Positions 42,433 through 51,265 of a stretch of DNA of 57,347 nt are shown piece by piece. Location: NCBI GenBank assembly GCA_902493345.1, contig CABUPM010000003.1, positions 1-57,347 on the forward strand. The letters run 5' to 3'. A program made the position numbers and the translations under genes. This stretch comes from an uncultured Eubacteriales bacterium (GTDB lineage: Bacteria; Bacillota; Clostridia; Lachnospirales; Bianqueaceae). How positions within the stretch are numbered: position 1 is the stretch's first letter; each line of letters opens with the position of its first letter. The notes under the pieces were generated by a model, which was not told the DNA's origin, ran no database searches, and saw only the letters and a list, made by a program, of their open reading frames with translations.

Positions 42433-42487
42433 TTGACAAATTTTATTTACTATTATAGGATAAAGGATATAGTAACTATATTGTCAA
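42433..42487. promoter_or_regulatory. Overlapping face-to-face promoters with MerR-type operator
   Basis: Minus strand (MATE): TTGACA (42487-42482), 19 bases, TATCCT (42462-42457). The long spacer, typical of MerR-activated promoters, holds the perfect dyad ATATAGT-A-ACTATAT. Plus strand (merR-like): TTGACA (42433-42438), 17 bases, TAGGAT (42456-42461). The two -10 boxes coincide. Confidence 0.8.
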
Positions 42488-42505
42488 GGGGAGAATTTCA
42501 GAAAA

Positions 42506-43333
42506 ATGAAGAACTATTATTCCATCGGAGAGCTGGCGGGGTATCAGAATATTTCCAAGCAGACTCTGATCTTCTATGATAAGATCGGTTTGTTCCGTCC
42601 CGCGTATGTGGATCCGTCCAATGGCTACCGTTATTATAGCCCTAAGCAGATTGATTTTCTGGACACGATTCTGATCATGAAGAAGATCGGCTTTTCCCTG
42701 GAAGAGATTCGGGAACATATGAAAAATTACAATCTGGAGAACAGTACCACGCTTTTGCGGGGGCAGATGGAGGTGCTGGATGAGCAGATCCGGGAACTGC
42801 AGATGATTCGTAGCCGCCTGCTGCAGCGCTGCACTATGATGGATGAAGCCAGAAAATACCACAAGAACCCGATTGTGATGGAAGAGGTCAAGGAACAATA
42901 TATACTGTGTCATCCGGTGGCAGAACCGTATTCGCTCAGTGAGGTCAGTATTGCCACCAAACAGTGCTTTGCGCAGGCGGAGGAAGAGGGATTGCCCATC
43001 TTTTTTCAGACAGGAGTGATCAATCCGCTGCAGCATATTCAGCAAAGAAGATATATGGAGACGACATGGGCTTTTTTGCCGGTAGAAAAGGGGGCGGATG
43101 CCGAGAACATAAAAAAGCTCCCGGCAGGAGAGTGCGTCAGTATCTATCACTTTGGAAGCTATGATACGATTGCGGACTCTTACCAGAAGCTTTTGGAGTA
43201 TTGCCGTCAAGAGAATCTGCGGATTCTGTCAGATGCGTATGAGTTCTGTATCAACGATTATATTACATCCAGCGATGTAAACGAATATATTACCAAGATC
43301 CAGTTTTATCTGAGGTACAGCATCTCGGAGTAG
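42506..43333 (+). CDS. MerR-family regulator with GyrI-like ligand domain (BmrR type)
   Basis: A 275-residue regulator. The N-terminal winged helix reads YSIGELAGYQNISKQTLIFYDKIGLF and then NGYRYYSPKQIDFLDTILIM, the MerR hallmark. A coiled-coil dimer helix covers about residues 78-115. A C-terminal GyrI-like drug-binding domain covers about 130-270 (ETTWAFLPVEKG, GECVSIYHFGSYDTI). It faces the MATE gene and should activate it upon binding a drug or metabolite while limiting its own promoter. Its 3' end overlaps the convergent GH105 gene by 28 bases. It ends in TAG. Confidence 0.92.
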   Translation: MKNYYSIGELAGYQNISKQTLIFYDKIGLFRPAYVDPSNGYRYYSPKQIDFLDTILIMKKIGFSLEEIREHMKNYNLENSTTLLRGQMEVLDEQIRELQMIRSRLLQRCTMMDEARKYHKNPIVMEEVKEQYILCHPVAEPYSLSEVSIATKQCFAQAEEEGLPIFFQTGVINPLQHIQQRRYMETTWAFLPVEKGADAENIKKLPAGECVSIYHFGSYDTIADSYQKLLEYCRQENLRILSDAYEFCINDYITSSDVNEYITKIQFYLRYSISE

Positions 43334-44502
43334 GCCATGATGAAAGGCCCGGCGCCCTTGCCTTCGTCTGTCATGTAGTATTCAGGACGCTCATAGTTGT
43401 TGGTGTTGTTGGCGCTTGCCTTGAGGTAGATGTCATGCAGCCCGGATTCGTCCAGCTTGAGCTGCGTGAGAGCAAGGAAAGCCTTGACGGCCGCGTCGCG
43501 GTAGGACTCATCCAGCCAGCCCTTGCGGACACCCTTAAGAAGCGTATAGATAATCATGGCGGTCCCGCTGGTTTCCAGGCGATTGGTCTCGGTTACCTCC
43601 CAATCGGCTACATTGGCCCACATTCCGCTTTCATGCTGATACTTCAGCATGCCGTCGGCAAAAAGCTTCAGCGCGGCCTTGCGTTCCGGAAGATATTCCT
43701 CCGGCAGTACTTCCATAACGTCCACCATCGCCATACCATACCAGCCCATAGCGCGGGTCCAATGGTATGCGCAGACATCCTCAGCGCTGTTGCCGGCATG
43801 GTAATACATTCCGTTCGGTGCCAAGAGAGTCTTGGCAACCCAGGAGAGGCGCTCCTGTACCAGAGCAAGCTGAGCGCGGTCGCTGGTCAAGGAAGCATAA
43901 CGGGAAATGAAGGGCTGCAGCATATAGATGCCGTCCAGCCATACTTTGTATTTGGGCGCGCGGTCCTTGGCCCAGCTGTGCCAGTAATTGTGCCCCAGCG
44001 CGGCCTCAGTGTATTCCGTAGGGACGATATGACCTGTGGAATTGACATGCTTCGGATCCGTCAGATCCCGGTAGAGGTCAGAGCAGATCTGCATGTAATC
44101 ATCCTGTCCATTGGAAGCGCGCAGCAAAAGTGCGGCAGTCTTGTAGCAGTCGGCGCCATGATGGTCTACATAACCGGCCAGATTGCGGCTCAGACTTTTA
44201 TGGCCGTCAGCGTCGGTTACGATCATCGCGTCCAGGTATTCTTTTACATAGCGGAGGTATTCGGTATCGGCAGGATTGGCCTGATAAATGTCCAGAAGGC
44301 CCTCCATTACGACGCCGTTATAATAGCTCCAGTCGTACAGATACGGCTTGTCCGTTACAGGGGAACGCTTTTCATTGTCCCAAGAGAAATAACGATCCTC
44401 GTGAGAGACGATCTCACGGGGAATATTGTGCGCAGAATGAATCGTTAGTCCGTCGATATACTGCTTGGATTTTTGTATTGCGGAAGCAATTTGCTGTGTC
44501 AT
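43306..44502 (-). CDS. GH105 unsaturated rhamnogalacturonyl hydrolase-like
   Basis: A 398-residue (alpha/alpha)6-barrel enzyme of family GH105, cytoplasmic (no signal). It removes the unsaturated uronic acid left by rhamnogalacturonan or pectin lyases. Family motifs are VWLDGIYMLQPF (catalytic Asp region), YHWTRAMGWYGMAMVDVMEVLP, and NRLETSGTAMIIY. Length is usual. It has its own promoter, back-to-back with that of the GH4 gene, so the pair may answer the same signal. Exact substrate (rhamnogalacturonan disaccharide versus other unsaturated uronides) is inferred from neighbours. Confidence 0.88.
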   Translation of the reverse strand: MTQQIASAIQKSKQYIDGLTIHSAHNIPREIVSHEDRYFSWDNEKRSPVTDKPYLYDWSYYNGVVMEGLLDIYQANPADTEYLRYVKEYLDAMIVTDADGHKSLSRNLAGYVDHHGADCYKTAALLLRASNGQDDYMQICSDLYRDLTDPKHVNSTGHIVPTEYTEAALGHNYWHSWAKDRAPKYKVWLDGIYMLQPFISRYASLTSDRAQLALVQERLSWVAKTLLAPNGMYYHAGNSAEDVCAYHWTRAMGWYGMAMVDVMEVLPEEYLPERKAALKLFADGMLKYQHESGMWANVADWEVTETNRLETSGTAMIIYTLLKGVRKGWLDESYRDAAVKAFLALTQLKLDESGLHDIYLKASANNTNNYERPEYYMTDEGKGAGPFIMAYSEMLYLR

Positions 44503-44537
44503 ACGAGTCAGTCCTTTCTGATGGAAAATCTATATGT

Positions 44538-44566
44538 ATTCTAACATAGAAGGTATAAAAAGACAA
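44538..44566 (-). promoter_or_regulatory. Promoter for the GH105 gene
   Basis: Minus strand TTGTCT (44566-44561), 17 bases, TAGAAT (44543-44538). Confidence 0.65.
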
Positions 44567-44586
44567 GGAATAAATTCCCGCTATAC

Positions 44587-44615
44587 TTGTACTGCTCCGG
44601 GGTTCGTGCTATAAT
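44587..44615 (+). promoter_or_regulatory. Promoter for the GH4 gene
   Basis: TTGTAC (44587-44592), 17 bases, TATAAT (44610-44615), with TG one base before the -10. Confidence 0.75.
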
Positions 44616-44668
44616 AAGCCTAGGCTGACAGGCTATAGATTCTACAATTGAGAAAGGAAGATATGGTT

Positions 44669-46060
44669 ATGGTAATTGAGAACGGTAAAGCAACGGGTAT
44701 CAAGATCGCGTATGTCGGCGGCGGCTCCAGAGGATGGGCATGGGGATTGATGAGTGATCTTGCGGTAGAAGAGAGCATGAATGGTACCGTAAGTCTGTAT
44801 GACATTGATTTTCAGGCTGCGAAGGACAATGAGACGATCGGCAATAAGATTAAGGATACAGAGGGCGTAAAGTCCGTATGGAAATACGAAGCGGTTCATA
44901 CATTGCAGGAGGCACTGACCGGAGCGGATTTTGTCATCATCTCCATATTGCCGGGCACCTTTGATGAGATGCAGTCGGATGTACATACTCCGGAGAAGTA
45001 CGGCATTTATCAGTCTGTAGGAGATACGACCGGCCCGGGAGGAATCGTGCGTGCGCTGCGTACGGTACCCATGTTTGTAACGATTGCCGAAGCGATCCGG
45101 GATTATTGTCCGGAAGCATGGGTCATCAACTATACCAATCCGATGACGCTGTGTGTGCGTACATTGTATGAAGTATTTCCGCAGATCAAGGCGTTTGGCT
45201 GCTGCCACGAAGTATTCGGCACACAGAAGCTGCTGACAGAAGCACTGGCGGATGTTGCCGGAATTCAGGGTGTAGACCGCAGTGAGATCAAGACCAATGT
45301 TCTGGGGGTCAATCATTTTACATGGCTGGACAGCGCGTATTATCATAATCGGGATCTTTTCCCGATCTATGCGGAGTTTGCGGAAAAGTACGCGGAGAAG
45401 GGATTCCAGAAGGTCGTGCATGATAACTGGATGAATAAGTATTTTGGATGTACCCATCGGGTTAAGTTTGATCTGTTCCGTCGGTATGGTCTGATCGCCG
45501 CGGCCGGCGACCGCCATCTGGCAGAGTTCTGCCCGGGAACCTGGTATCTGAGAAATCCTGAGACCGCGGCCAAGTGGGGCTTTGGATTGACACCTGTGAG
45601 CTGGCGTAAAGAAGACCTTGTACGCCGTAAGGAGCGCAGCGCGCGTCTGGTCAGCGGCGAGGAACATTTTAAGCTGAATGAAACCGGAGAAGAAGGCGTA
45701 ATGCAGATGAAGGCGCTGCTGGGTCTGGGAACGCTTGTGACCAATGTAAATATTCCTAATTACGGACAGCAGGAAGGATTGCCCTATGGCGCGGTGGTAG
45801 AGACCAACGCGGTATTCTCCGGCGACAGTGTAACGCCTGTTATGGCCGGAGGTCTGCCGTCAGAGGTATTGTCGCTGGTGGCACGGGTTTCCAACAATCA
45901 GGAGACTGTGATTGAGGGTATCTTTACCAAGGATAAGGAATTGATCCTGGACGCGTTCTGCAACGATCCGCTGGTGACCTGTTCTCTGGAAGAGGCAAGA
46001 GCGCTGTACCAGGAGATGGTGGAGAATACCAAGGCTTATCTGGAAGGCTGGGAGCTGTAA
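44669..46060 (+). CDS. GH4 alpha-galacturonidase-type glycosidase (CHEV motif)
   Basis: A 463-residue NAD- and Mn-dependent GH4 enzyme, which cleaves glycosides by an oxidation-elimination mechanism in the cytoplasm. The Rossmann entry is IKIAYVGGGSRGW, the NAD-binding aspartate is in LYDID, and NYTNPM and GVNHFTW are conserved. The four-residue metal motif that predicts GH4 specificity is Cys179-His-Glu-Val (CHEV), reported for alpha-galacturonidases (LplD type). This fits the pectin genes nearby. I chose ATG 44669, eight bases after AAAGGAAG; ATG 44663 and TTG 44648 are in-frame alternatives. rarA follows by six bases. Confidence 0.88.
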   Translation: MVIENGKATGIKIAYVGGGSRGWAWGLMSDLAVEESMNGTVSLYDIDFQAAKDNETIGNKIKDTEGVKSVWKYEAVHTLQEALTGADFVIISILPGTFDEMQSDVHTPEKYGIYQSVGDTTGPGGIVRALRTVPMFVTIAEAIRDYCPEAWVINYTNPMTLCVRTLYEVFPQIKAFGCCHEVFGTQKLLTEALADVAGIQGVDRSEIKTNVLGVNHFTWLDSAYYHNRDLFPIYAEFAEKYAEKGFQKVVHDNWMNKYFGCTHRVKFDLFRRYGLIAAAGDRHLAEFCPGTWYLRNPETAAKWGFGLTPVSWRKEDLVRRKERSARLVSGEEHFKLNETGEEGVMQMKALLGLGTLVTNVNIPNYGQQEGLPYGAVVETNAVFSGDSVTPVMAGGLPSEVLSLVARVSNNQETVIEGIFTKDKELILDAFCNDPLVTCSLEEARALYQEMVENTKAYLEGWEL

Positions 46061-46066
46061 AGCTGT

Positions 46067-47386
46067 ATGGATCTGTTTGAATTTAACCGGGAACAGGAAC
46101 TGAAGTCAGGCGGCCCCCTGGCGTACCGCATGCGCCCCAGATCCCTGGAAGAGTTTGTAGGACAGGAAGAGATCGTGGGCAAGGGGACTCTGCTGTACCG
46201 GGCGATTAAGGCAGATCAGCTGGGATCTGTAATCTTTTACGGGCCGCCGGGTACGGGCAAGACAACACTTGCCCGTATCATAGCGGGCTCGACACGGTCT
46301 CTTTTTCGTCAGCTGAATGCGGTTACGGCGGGGAAAAAGGACATTGAGACAGTAATCGACGAAGCACGCGGGGCTCTGGGAATGAACGGCCAGCGGACCA
46401 TCCTTTTTATCGATGAGATTCACCGTTTTAATAAGGCACAGCAGGACGCGCTACTGCCTGCGGTGGAAGAGGGCGTGGTGGTGCTGATCGGAGCAACCAC
46501 GGAGAATCCGTATTTTGAAGTCAATGGAGCGTTATTGTCCCGTTCGCGGATCTTTCAGCTGAAACCGCTGAGCACGGAGAATATCCGGACACTGCTGTAC
46601 CGGGCAGTCTCTGACAAGGAACGGGGGCTGGGCAATATGGCGCTGCAGCTGAATGAGGACGCGGCGGAATTTCTGGCCAGACTCAGCGACGGAGATGCCA
46701 GAGCAGCACTGGGCGCATTGGAGCTGGGAGCACTTACAACGCCGCCGGGAGAAGACGGAAGGATTGTGATCGATCTGGAGACGGCCAGTCAGTGCATACA
46801 GCGTAAGGCGTTTCGCTTCGATAAGGATGGAGACGCACATTATGATATTCTGAGCTGTTTTCAGAAGTCCATCCGGGGAAGCGACCCAGATGCGGCCATT
46901 CATTATCTAGCACGGTTGATTGAAGGCGGAGATCTGAAATCCATCTGCCGCAGACTGTTGGTCATCGCGTCGGAAGATATTGGTCTGGCCTATCCCAGCG
47001 CGATCAGTATCGTGAAGAGCTGCACCGACGCGGCATTACAGGTCGGGCTGCCGGAAGCACAGCTGAATCTGGCACAGGCAGTGATCCTCCTGGCCACGGC
47101 TCCAAAGTCCAATTCCGTGACCCGGGCGATCGGGGCTGCTTTGGATGACCTGCGGACCCGGAAACTCGGCGTGATTCCGCCGCACCTGCGGGATTCGCAT
47201 TATGCCGGAGCAGCGAAACTGGGGCATGGTGTGGAATACCTGTATCCGCACGATTATCCGAATCACTATGTTAAACAGCAGTATATGCCGGACGCCTTGG
47301 AAGGCACCGTCTATTATCAGCCGAGTGAGAATAAAAATGAACGTGCGATCCGCCAGTATCTGACGGAATTAAAAAAAGAAGACTGA
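46067..47386 (+). CDS. rarA: Replication-associated recombination protein A (AAA+ ATPase)
   Basis: A 439-residue RarA/MgsA AAA+ protein that acts at stalled replication forks. The N-terminal segment is PLAYRMRPRSLEEFVGQEE. Walker A is GPPGTGKTTLARI, Walker B is ILFIDEIHRF, sensor 1 is IGATTENPYFEVNGALLSR, and the arginine-finger region is RLSDGDARAALGALE. The C-terminal tetramerisation and DNA domain includes LIEGGDLKSICRRLLVIASEDIGLAYP. It starts six bases after the GH4 stop and probably shares its transcript. Confidence 0.95.
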   Translation: MDLFEFNREQELKSGGPLAYRMRPRSLEEFVGQEEIVGKGTLLYRAIKADQLGSVIFYGPPGTGKTTLARIIAGSTRSLFRQLNAVTAGKKDIETVIDEARGALGMNGQRTILFIDEIHRFNKAQQDALLPAVEEGVVVLIGATTENPYFEVNGALLSRSRIFQLKPLSTENIRTLLYRAVSDKERGLGNMALQLNEDAAEFLARLSDGDARAALGALELGALTTPPGEDGRIVIDLETASQCIQRKAFRFDKDGDAHYDILSCFQKSIRGSDPDAAIHYLARLIEGGDLKSICRRLLVIASEDIGLAYPSAISIVKSCTDAALQVGLPEAQLNLAQAVILLATAPKSNSVTRAIGAALDDLRTRKLGVIPPHLRDSHYAGAAKLGHGVEYLYPHDYPNHYVKQQYMPDALEGTVYYQPSENKNERAIRQYLTELKKED

Positions 47387-47439
47387 CACATATCAGAAGA
47401 ACGCATCATATACTATCCTGAAAGCGGAAAGGGGCAGTG

Positions 47440-47898
47440 ATGATGCGTTCTATATTATATCGGCAGTCCGGAAGCTGCGGGGTTGGATACGGCAGCGCAC
47501 CGAAGATAGTTTTCAATGAGGAAAAAGAAACTCCGTCAGGCGGAGAATATGTGGAACAGATTGCGCCGATGCGAATCGAAAATGTAGAACCGGATTATTT
47601 TAATATGGATGAAAGAGACCGGGAAGAAATCCGGCGAATGGAATCTCCGGCAGTGCGTGATATGGCGCCGCTCATTACAAGAGAAGCGGACCGCATGGAG
47701 CTGGAGGGTAATATTCTGATGGATGAGTCGCTGGAAGAAGCGCATGTAGAGCGGGCAGTGGAGCGAATCGTCCAACAGATGCAGGGAAGCCGCCAACCGG
47801 AAGGATATCTGGAGGATCTTGTACGGATTCTATTGCTGAATGAGATCTACGACCGCAGACGCCGATACAGGCGGCGGGGAAATTGCGGAAGAAGATGA
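47440..47898 (+). CDS. Small protein of unknown function with Arg-rich tail
   Basis: About 152 residues (GTG 47437, ATG 47440 and ATG 47443 are possible starts; GGAAAGGGG lies upstream). I do not recognise it. The N-terminus has a Gly/Cys patch (SGSCGVGYGS). The middle is acidic with regularly placed Met/Glu (RIENVEPDYFNMDERD). A helical segment follows (HVERAVERIVQQMQGSRQPEGYLEDLVRILLLNEIY). The C-terminus is strongly basic, ending RRRRYRRRGNCGRR. It is soluble, with no signal peptide. It may bind nucleic acid or an acidic surface; this is a guess from charge only. Confidence 0.6.
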   Translation: MMRSILYRQSGSCGVGYGSAPKIVFNEEKETPSGGEYVEQIAPMRIENVEPDYFNMDERDREEIRRMESPAVRDMAPLITREADRMELEGNILMDESLEEAHVERAVERIVQQMQGSRQPEGYLEDLVRILLLNEIYDRRRRYRRRGNCGRR

Positions 47899-47929
47899 AA
47901 AAGGCGCTGCCAGATCACTGACAGCGCTT
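47898..47929 (-). terminator. Terminator of the Lrp-family gene
   Basis: On the minus strand AGCGCTG...CAGCGCC followed by TTTTT. Confidence 0.7.
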
Positions 47930-47948
47930 AGGATGTAATGTCGATCAA

Positions 47949-48404
47949 TCAATCCACCGCCGGCGGCATAATGGAATGTGTACATTTCAGAGGGGACAGT
48001 ACGACATTGCTCTGCGTTTTGCCGACACAGGGAAAGCTGCGGATTTGGTTAAAGATCTTTTCAAAGGAAGCCGTATCCTCTGTGATGATTTTAAGACAGC
48101 AGTCAAAGCTTCCGGCGATATAGTAATATTCCGTGATCGAAGGCTCGGACAGAACATACTCGGTGAACTCGGAGTTCTCGGAGAAATTAGACAGAGTTAC
48201 CAGCATAATAACGGTCAAATCCTTATGGAAAGCTTTGGGGTTCAGAATCGTTGTATACTGTTGAATCATCTCAGAATTCTCCAGCTTTTTCAAACGTTCG
48301 CTGACTGCGGAAACGGATAGATTGACCTGGCTGCTGATTTCGGAAAGGGAAATACGCGCGTTCTTCAGCAGGAGGGTCAGGATTTCATTATCAATACGAT
48401 CCAT
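47949..48404 (-). CDS. Lrp/AsnC-family transcriptional regulator
   Basis: A 151-residue leucine-responsive-type regulator. The N-terminal helix-turn-helix reads DNEILTLLLKNARISLSEIS and NLSVSAVSERLKKLENSEMI. The C-terminal RAM effector domain (LTVIMLVTLSNFSENSEF, YYIAGSFDCCLKIITEDTASF) should bind an amino acid and form an octamer. It is monocistronic, with its own promoter and RBS GAGGAGG. No amino-acid gene is adjacent, so targets are unknown. Confidence 0.93.
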   Translation of the reverse strand: MDRIDNEILTLLLKNARISLSEISSQVNLSVSAVSERLKKLENSEMIQQYTTILNPKAFHKDLTVIMLVTLSNFSENSEFTEYVLSEPSITEYYYIAGSFDCCLKIITEDTASFEKIFNQIRSFPCVGKTQSNVVLSPLKCTHSIMPPAVD

Positions 48405-48434
48405 TGGGGTACCTCCTCAATTGTTGATACATTT

Positions 48435-48463
48435 ATTATAATGAAGGCATTAAAAAAAATCAA
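48435..48463 (-). promoter_or_regulatory. Promoter for the Lrp-family gene
   Basis: Minus strand TTGATT (48463-48458), 17 bases, TATAAT (48440-48435), within an A/T-rich region. Confidence 0.75.
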
Positions 48464-48491
48464 GATTTTTTTTAAAAAAATGGAATAAGAC

Positions 48492-48534
48492 AGAAAAAAA
48501 CACCGTAATTCTTGAATTACGGTGTTTTTTCTGC
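48492..48534. terminator. Terminator downstream of the DUF1540 gene
   Basis: ACACCGTAATTC pairs with GAATTACGGTGT over a two-base loop, with A/T tracts on both sides. Confidence 0.88.
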
Positions 48535-48549
48535 CATACATAAATCCGT

Positions 48550-48732
48550 TTACATTACGGGCTTACATTCAAAGCTCGCGCAGTCCGTACATTTACATTG
48601 TGTAGCATGGGGCTCATGCTTCTGTACACGGATTTCCTGTAAGGTGCAGTAGTCCTGCGCATTGGCGTGATGACGGCACTCCGTTACATCACAGCAGATA
48701 CAGCGGTTGATCTCCTTGTAGTCTTGCATCAT
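48550..48732 (-). CDS. DUF1540 cysteine-rich small protein
   Basis: A 60-residue protein with nine Cys, matching DUF1540: an N-terminal CICCDVTECRHHA, then DYCTLQEIRVQKHEPHA, then CTDCASFEC. The spacing suggests a bound metal such as zinc. Such proteins are widespread in Clostridia and often linked to sporulation, with no defined role. RBS AAGGAGG precedes ATG 48732. It is a complete gene with a terminator at 48492. Confidence 0.88.
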   Translation of the reverse strand: MMQDYKEINRCICCDVTECRHHANAQDYCTLQEIRVQKHEPHATQCKCTDCASFECKPVM

Positions 48733-48815
48733 TGCGTCCTCCTTTTATGATGAGGTTTGCAGGCTTCATCACAAGTAGTATGCTCCTTTTTTTACGGCGT
48801 ATGCAAGAGAAATAT

Positions 48816-48844
48816 TTGAAAAAAAACGGGATCTATGGTATACT
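48816..48844 (+). promoter_or_regulatory. Promoter for cca
   Basis: TTGAAA (48816-48821), 17 bases, TATACT (48839-48844). Confidence 0.75.
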
Positions 48845-48867
48845 TTTTAGGAAAAAGAGGTGAAAGA

Positions 48868-50220
48868 ATGCAGAGAATTCAGATACCGCGGGATGCGGAG
48901 AGGATATTGGAGGAGTTGGAGACAGCAGGGTTTCAGGCCTATGTGGTAGGCGGCTGCGTTCGGGACAGCCTGATGGGCAGAATCCCTAAGGACTGGGATA
49001 TTACGACCTCTGCTGAACCCCAGGATGTAAAGCGAATTTTCCGCAATACCTATGATACGGGGATTGAACATGGGACGGTGAGCGTCCGTTTTGGGACGGA
49101 GATCTATGAGGTCACGACATTCCGAGTGGACGGAGTATATACGGATCACCGACGTCCGGACACGGTGCAATATACAGGAAGCCTGCGGGAAGATCTGAAA
49201 CGGCGGGATTTTACGATGAATGCGATGGCATATCATCCAAGGACCGGAGTGGTAGATCTGTTCCAAGGGCAGGAGGATCTGAGAGCAGGACGAATTCGCT
49301 GCGTAGGGGACGCAAGAGAGCGTTTTGAAGAGGATGCGCTGCGGATGCTGCGGGCGTATCGGTTTGCCGCGAGATTCGGATTTGAGATAGAGGAGAATAC
49401 GGAACGCGCCATTCGCGAGAAGGCGCCGCTATTGGCCAATGTGAGCCGGGAGCGGGTACGGGAAGAGATGGAGCAGCTTCTGGTATCGGAGCATCCGGAG
49501 GCCTTAAGAGAACTTGCCGCCAGCGGACTTATGGCGCAGATCATTCCGGAGTGGATGGAAAGTGTCGGTGTGCCGCAGAAGAACCGGTATCATTGCTATA
49601 CGGTCGAGGAACATACCATACGTACCGTAGCGGAGACGCCGGCTGTACGGGTGGTGCGTTGGGCGGCATTGCTCCATGATATTGCCAAGCCGCGCTGCAG
49701 AGTGACGGATGCGGCAGGGATCGATCACTTTACCGGGCATCCGGAAATGGGAGCGGAGATGGCAGACGGTATTCTGCGCCGACTGAAATTTGACAATGCG
49801 GCGCGGGAAGCGATTGTGCTGGCCGTTCGCATGCATGATACGGATCCGCCGGAGACGGGTGTGCAGATGAGGCAGCTGCTGTCAGTACTGCCGGATGGTT
49901 TTTATCCGTATCTGGAGGCGCTGCAGCGTGCGGATGCCCTGGCGCATAGTGTGCAGAGCCGAGAGGAGAGCCTGCGGAAATTGGAGCGGGCGCATGCGCT
50001 TTATGAGACGGTTCTGGAACGGGGAGATTGTGTCAAGCTGGCGGATCTTGCGGTCGGGGGACGGGATCTCATGGAGATTGGATATCCCAGAGGCAGGATG
50101 ATCGGCACAGTCCTGAACCTGCTGCTGCAGCAGGTATTGGAAAAGCCGCAGGTTAACAACAAGGAGCTGCTGCTGCAGGTTGCGGCGCAGCTAAAAGAGC
50201 AAATTGGAACAGAGGCCTGA
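48868..50220 (+). CDS. cca: CCA tRNA nucleotidyltransferase
   Basis: A 450-residue polymerase-beta-type enzyme that adds or repairs the 3' CCA of tRNAs, needed here since the tRNA-Pro in this window does not encode CCA. The catalytic motif is YVVGGCVRDSLMG with KDWDITTSA (two metal aspartates). Next come TDHRRPDTVQYTGSLREDLKRRDFTMNA and EEDALRMLRAYRFAAR. An HD domain lies near residue 270 (LLHDIAKPRC). ATG 48868 follows AGAGGTG; an upstream in-frame ATG overlaps the -10. The AraC gene follows by 13 bases. Confidence 0.95.
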   Translation: MQRIQIPRDAERILEELETAGFQAYVVGGCVRDSLMGRIPKDWDITTSAEPQDVKRIFRNTYDTGIEHGTVSVRFGTEIYEVTTFRVDGVYTDHRRPDTVQYTGSLREDLKRRDFTMNAMAYHPRTGVVDLFQGQEDLRAGRIRCVGDARERFEEDALRMLRAYRFAARFGFEIEENTERAIREKAPLLANVSRERVREEMEQLLVSEHPEALRELAASGLMAQIIPEWMESVGVPQKNRYHCYTVEEHTIRTVAETPAVRVVRWAALLHDIAKPRCRVTDAAGIDHFTGHPEMGAEMADGILRRLKFDNAAREAIVLAVRMHDTDPPETGVQMRQLLSVLPDGFYPYLEALQRADALAHSVQSREESLRKLERAHALYETVLERGDCVKLADLAVGGRDLMEIGYPRGRMIGTVLNLLLQQVLEKPQVNNKELLLQVAAQLKEQIGTEA

Positions 50221-50233
50221 AGGAGTTTTGTGT

Positions 50234-51238
50234 ATGGAAGATCCATATTCACTGGCTCAAAATGTATTATTGTCCGCATCTGTCCCCGATCGATTTACAA
50301 GTATCGATCTGTATGGCGCTTCGGTGCATGAAAAGGGGACGGAAGACGGGAACTGCAGCGGTTTTCATCTAGAAAACGGGAGCGGAACAGGGGATATTAC
50401 GATGTATCGGGTGTTCCCGGGGATGGAACTGATCTACAATGACATGCACATGGAGTATTGCAACAAACAGCAGAGACCCACTCCCAATGTCATGGAGATC
50501 AATTACTGTCAGGAGGGACGGAGTGAGTGTCTGTTTGGAGAGAGCCAATACTGTTATATGTCTGCCGGAGACCTGTCATTCTGTTCCCTGCATGACAACG
50601 CGCATCAGTCAGAATTTCCCACGGCGCATTATCATGGTATCACGGTGACGATTGACTTTTCCGCGATCACAGAAGAAATGAAAAAGGTGTTGGAGCTGCT
50701 GACGGTGGATCTGGAGCGGATCCGGGCATTGTCGCAGGCGCGGAATTTTACGATCATACGGGCCAATCCAACCATAGAGCATATTTTCTCGGAATTATAT
50801 AGGGTGCCGGAAAACATTCGGTATGGGTATATCCGAGTCAAGATTCTGGAGCTGCTGTTGGTGCTGACAGAGCTGAATCCAGTAGAGGATACCGGAGGGC
50901 ACGCCTATTTTCCGGCGGCGCAGATTGCCGCGATCAAACGAGTTCACGCCTTTCTTGTAGAGCATTTTAATGAGCATTATACGATTGACGAGCTATCCGA
51001 ACGGTTCGATCTCTCACCAACAGTGATGAAAAAATGCTTTCGGGGCGTATATGGGGATTCGGTATATGCGTATATGAAACGCTATCGTCTGCAAGTGGCA
51101 GAACGGCTGCTTAAGGAGAGCGGATTCACCATAGGTGAGATCGCCGCGCAGATTGGGTATTTGAATCCGAACAAATTCACTTCTGCTTTTTGTGCGGAAT
51201 ACGGGATGCCGCCAACGGCATATCGAAAAGAAGTCTGA
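50234..51238 (+). CDS. AraC-family transcriptional regulator
   Basis: A 334-residue regulator. The N-terminal ligand-sensing part (residues 1-220) is beta-rich, with the segment VMEINYCQEGRSECLFGESQ followed by YMSAGDLSFCSL. The C-terminal AraC domain contains HYTIDELSERFDLSPTVMKKCF and FTIGEIAAQIGYLNPNKFTSAF. RBS AAGGAG before ATG 50234. The following lipoprotein and ABC-exporter fragment are its likely original targets: an AraC regulator beside a heterodimeric exporter is a common Clostridia arrangement linked to metal or siderophore handling. Their promoter carries a dyad that could be its operator. Confidence 0.9.
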   Translation: MEDPYSLAQNVLLSASVPDRFTSIDLYGASVHEKGTEDGNCSGFHLENGSGTGDITMYRVFPGMELIYNDMHMEYCNKQQRPTPNVMEINYCQEGRSECLFGESQYCYMSAGDLSFCSLHDNAHQSEFPTAHYHGITVTIDFSAITEEMKKVLELLTVDLERIRALSQARNFTIIRANPTIEHIFSELYRVPENIRYGYIRVKILELLLVLTELNPVEDTGGHAYFPAAQIAAIKRVHAFLVEHFNEHYTIDELSERFDLSPTVMKKCFRGVYGDSVYAYMKRYRLQVAERLLKESGFTIGEIAAQIGYLNPNKFTSAFCAEYGMPPTAYRKEV

Positions 51239-51265
51239 ATGGATAGAAAATAGTCTGCTTAGTCA

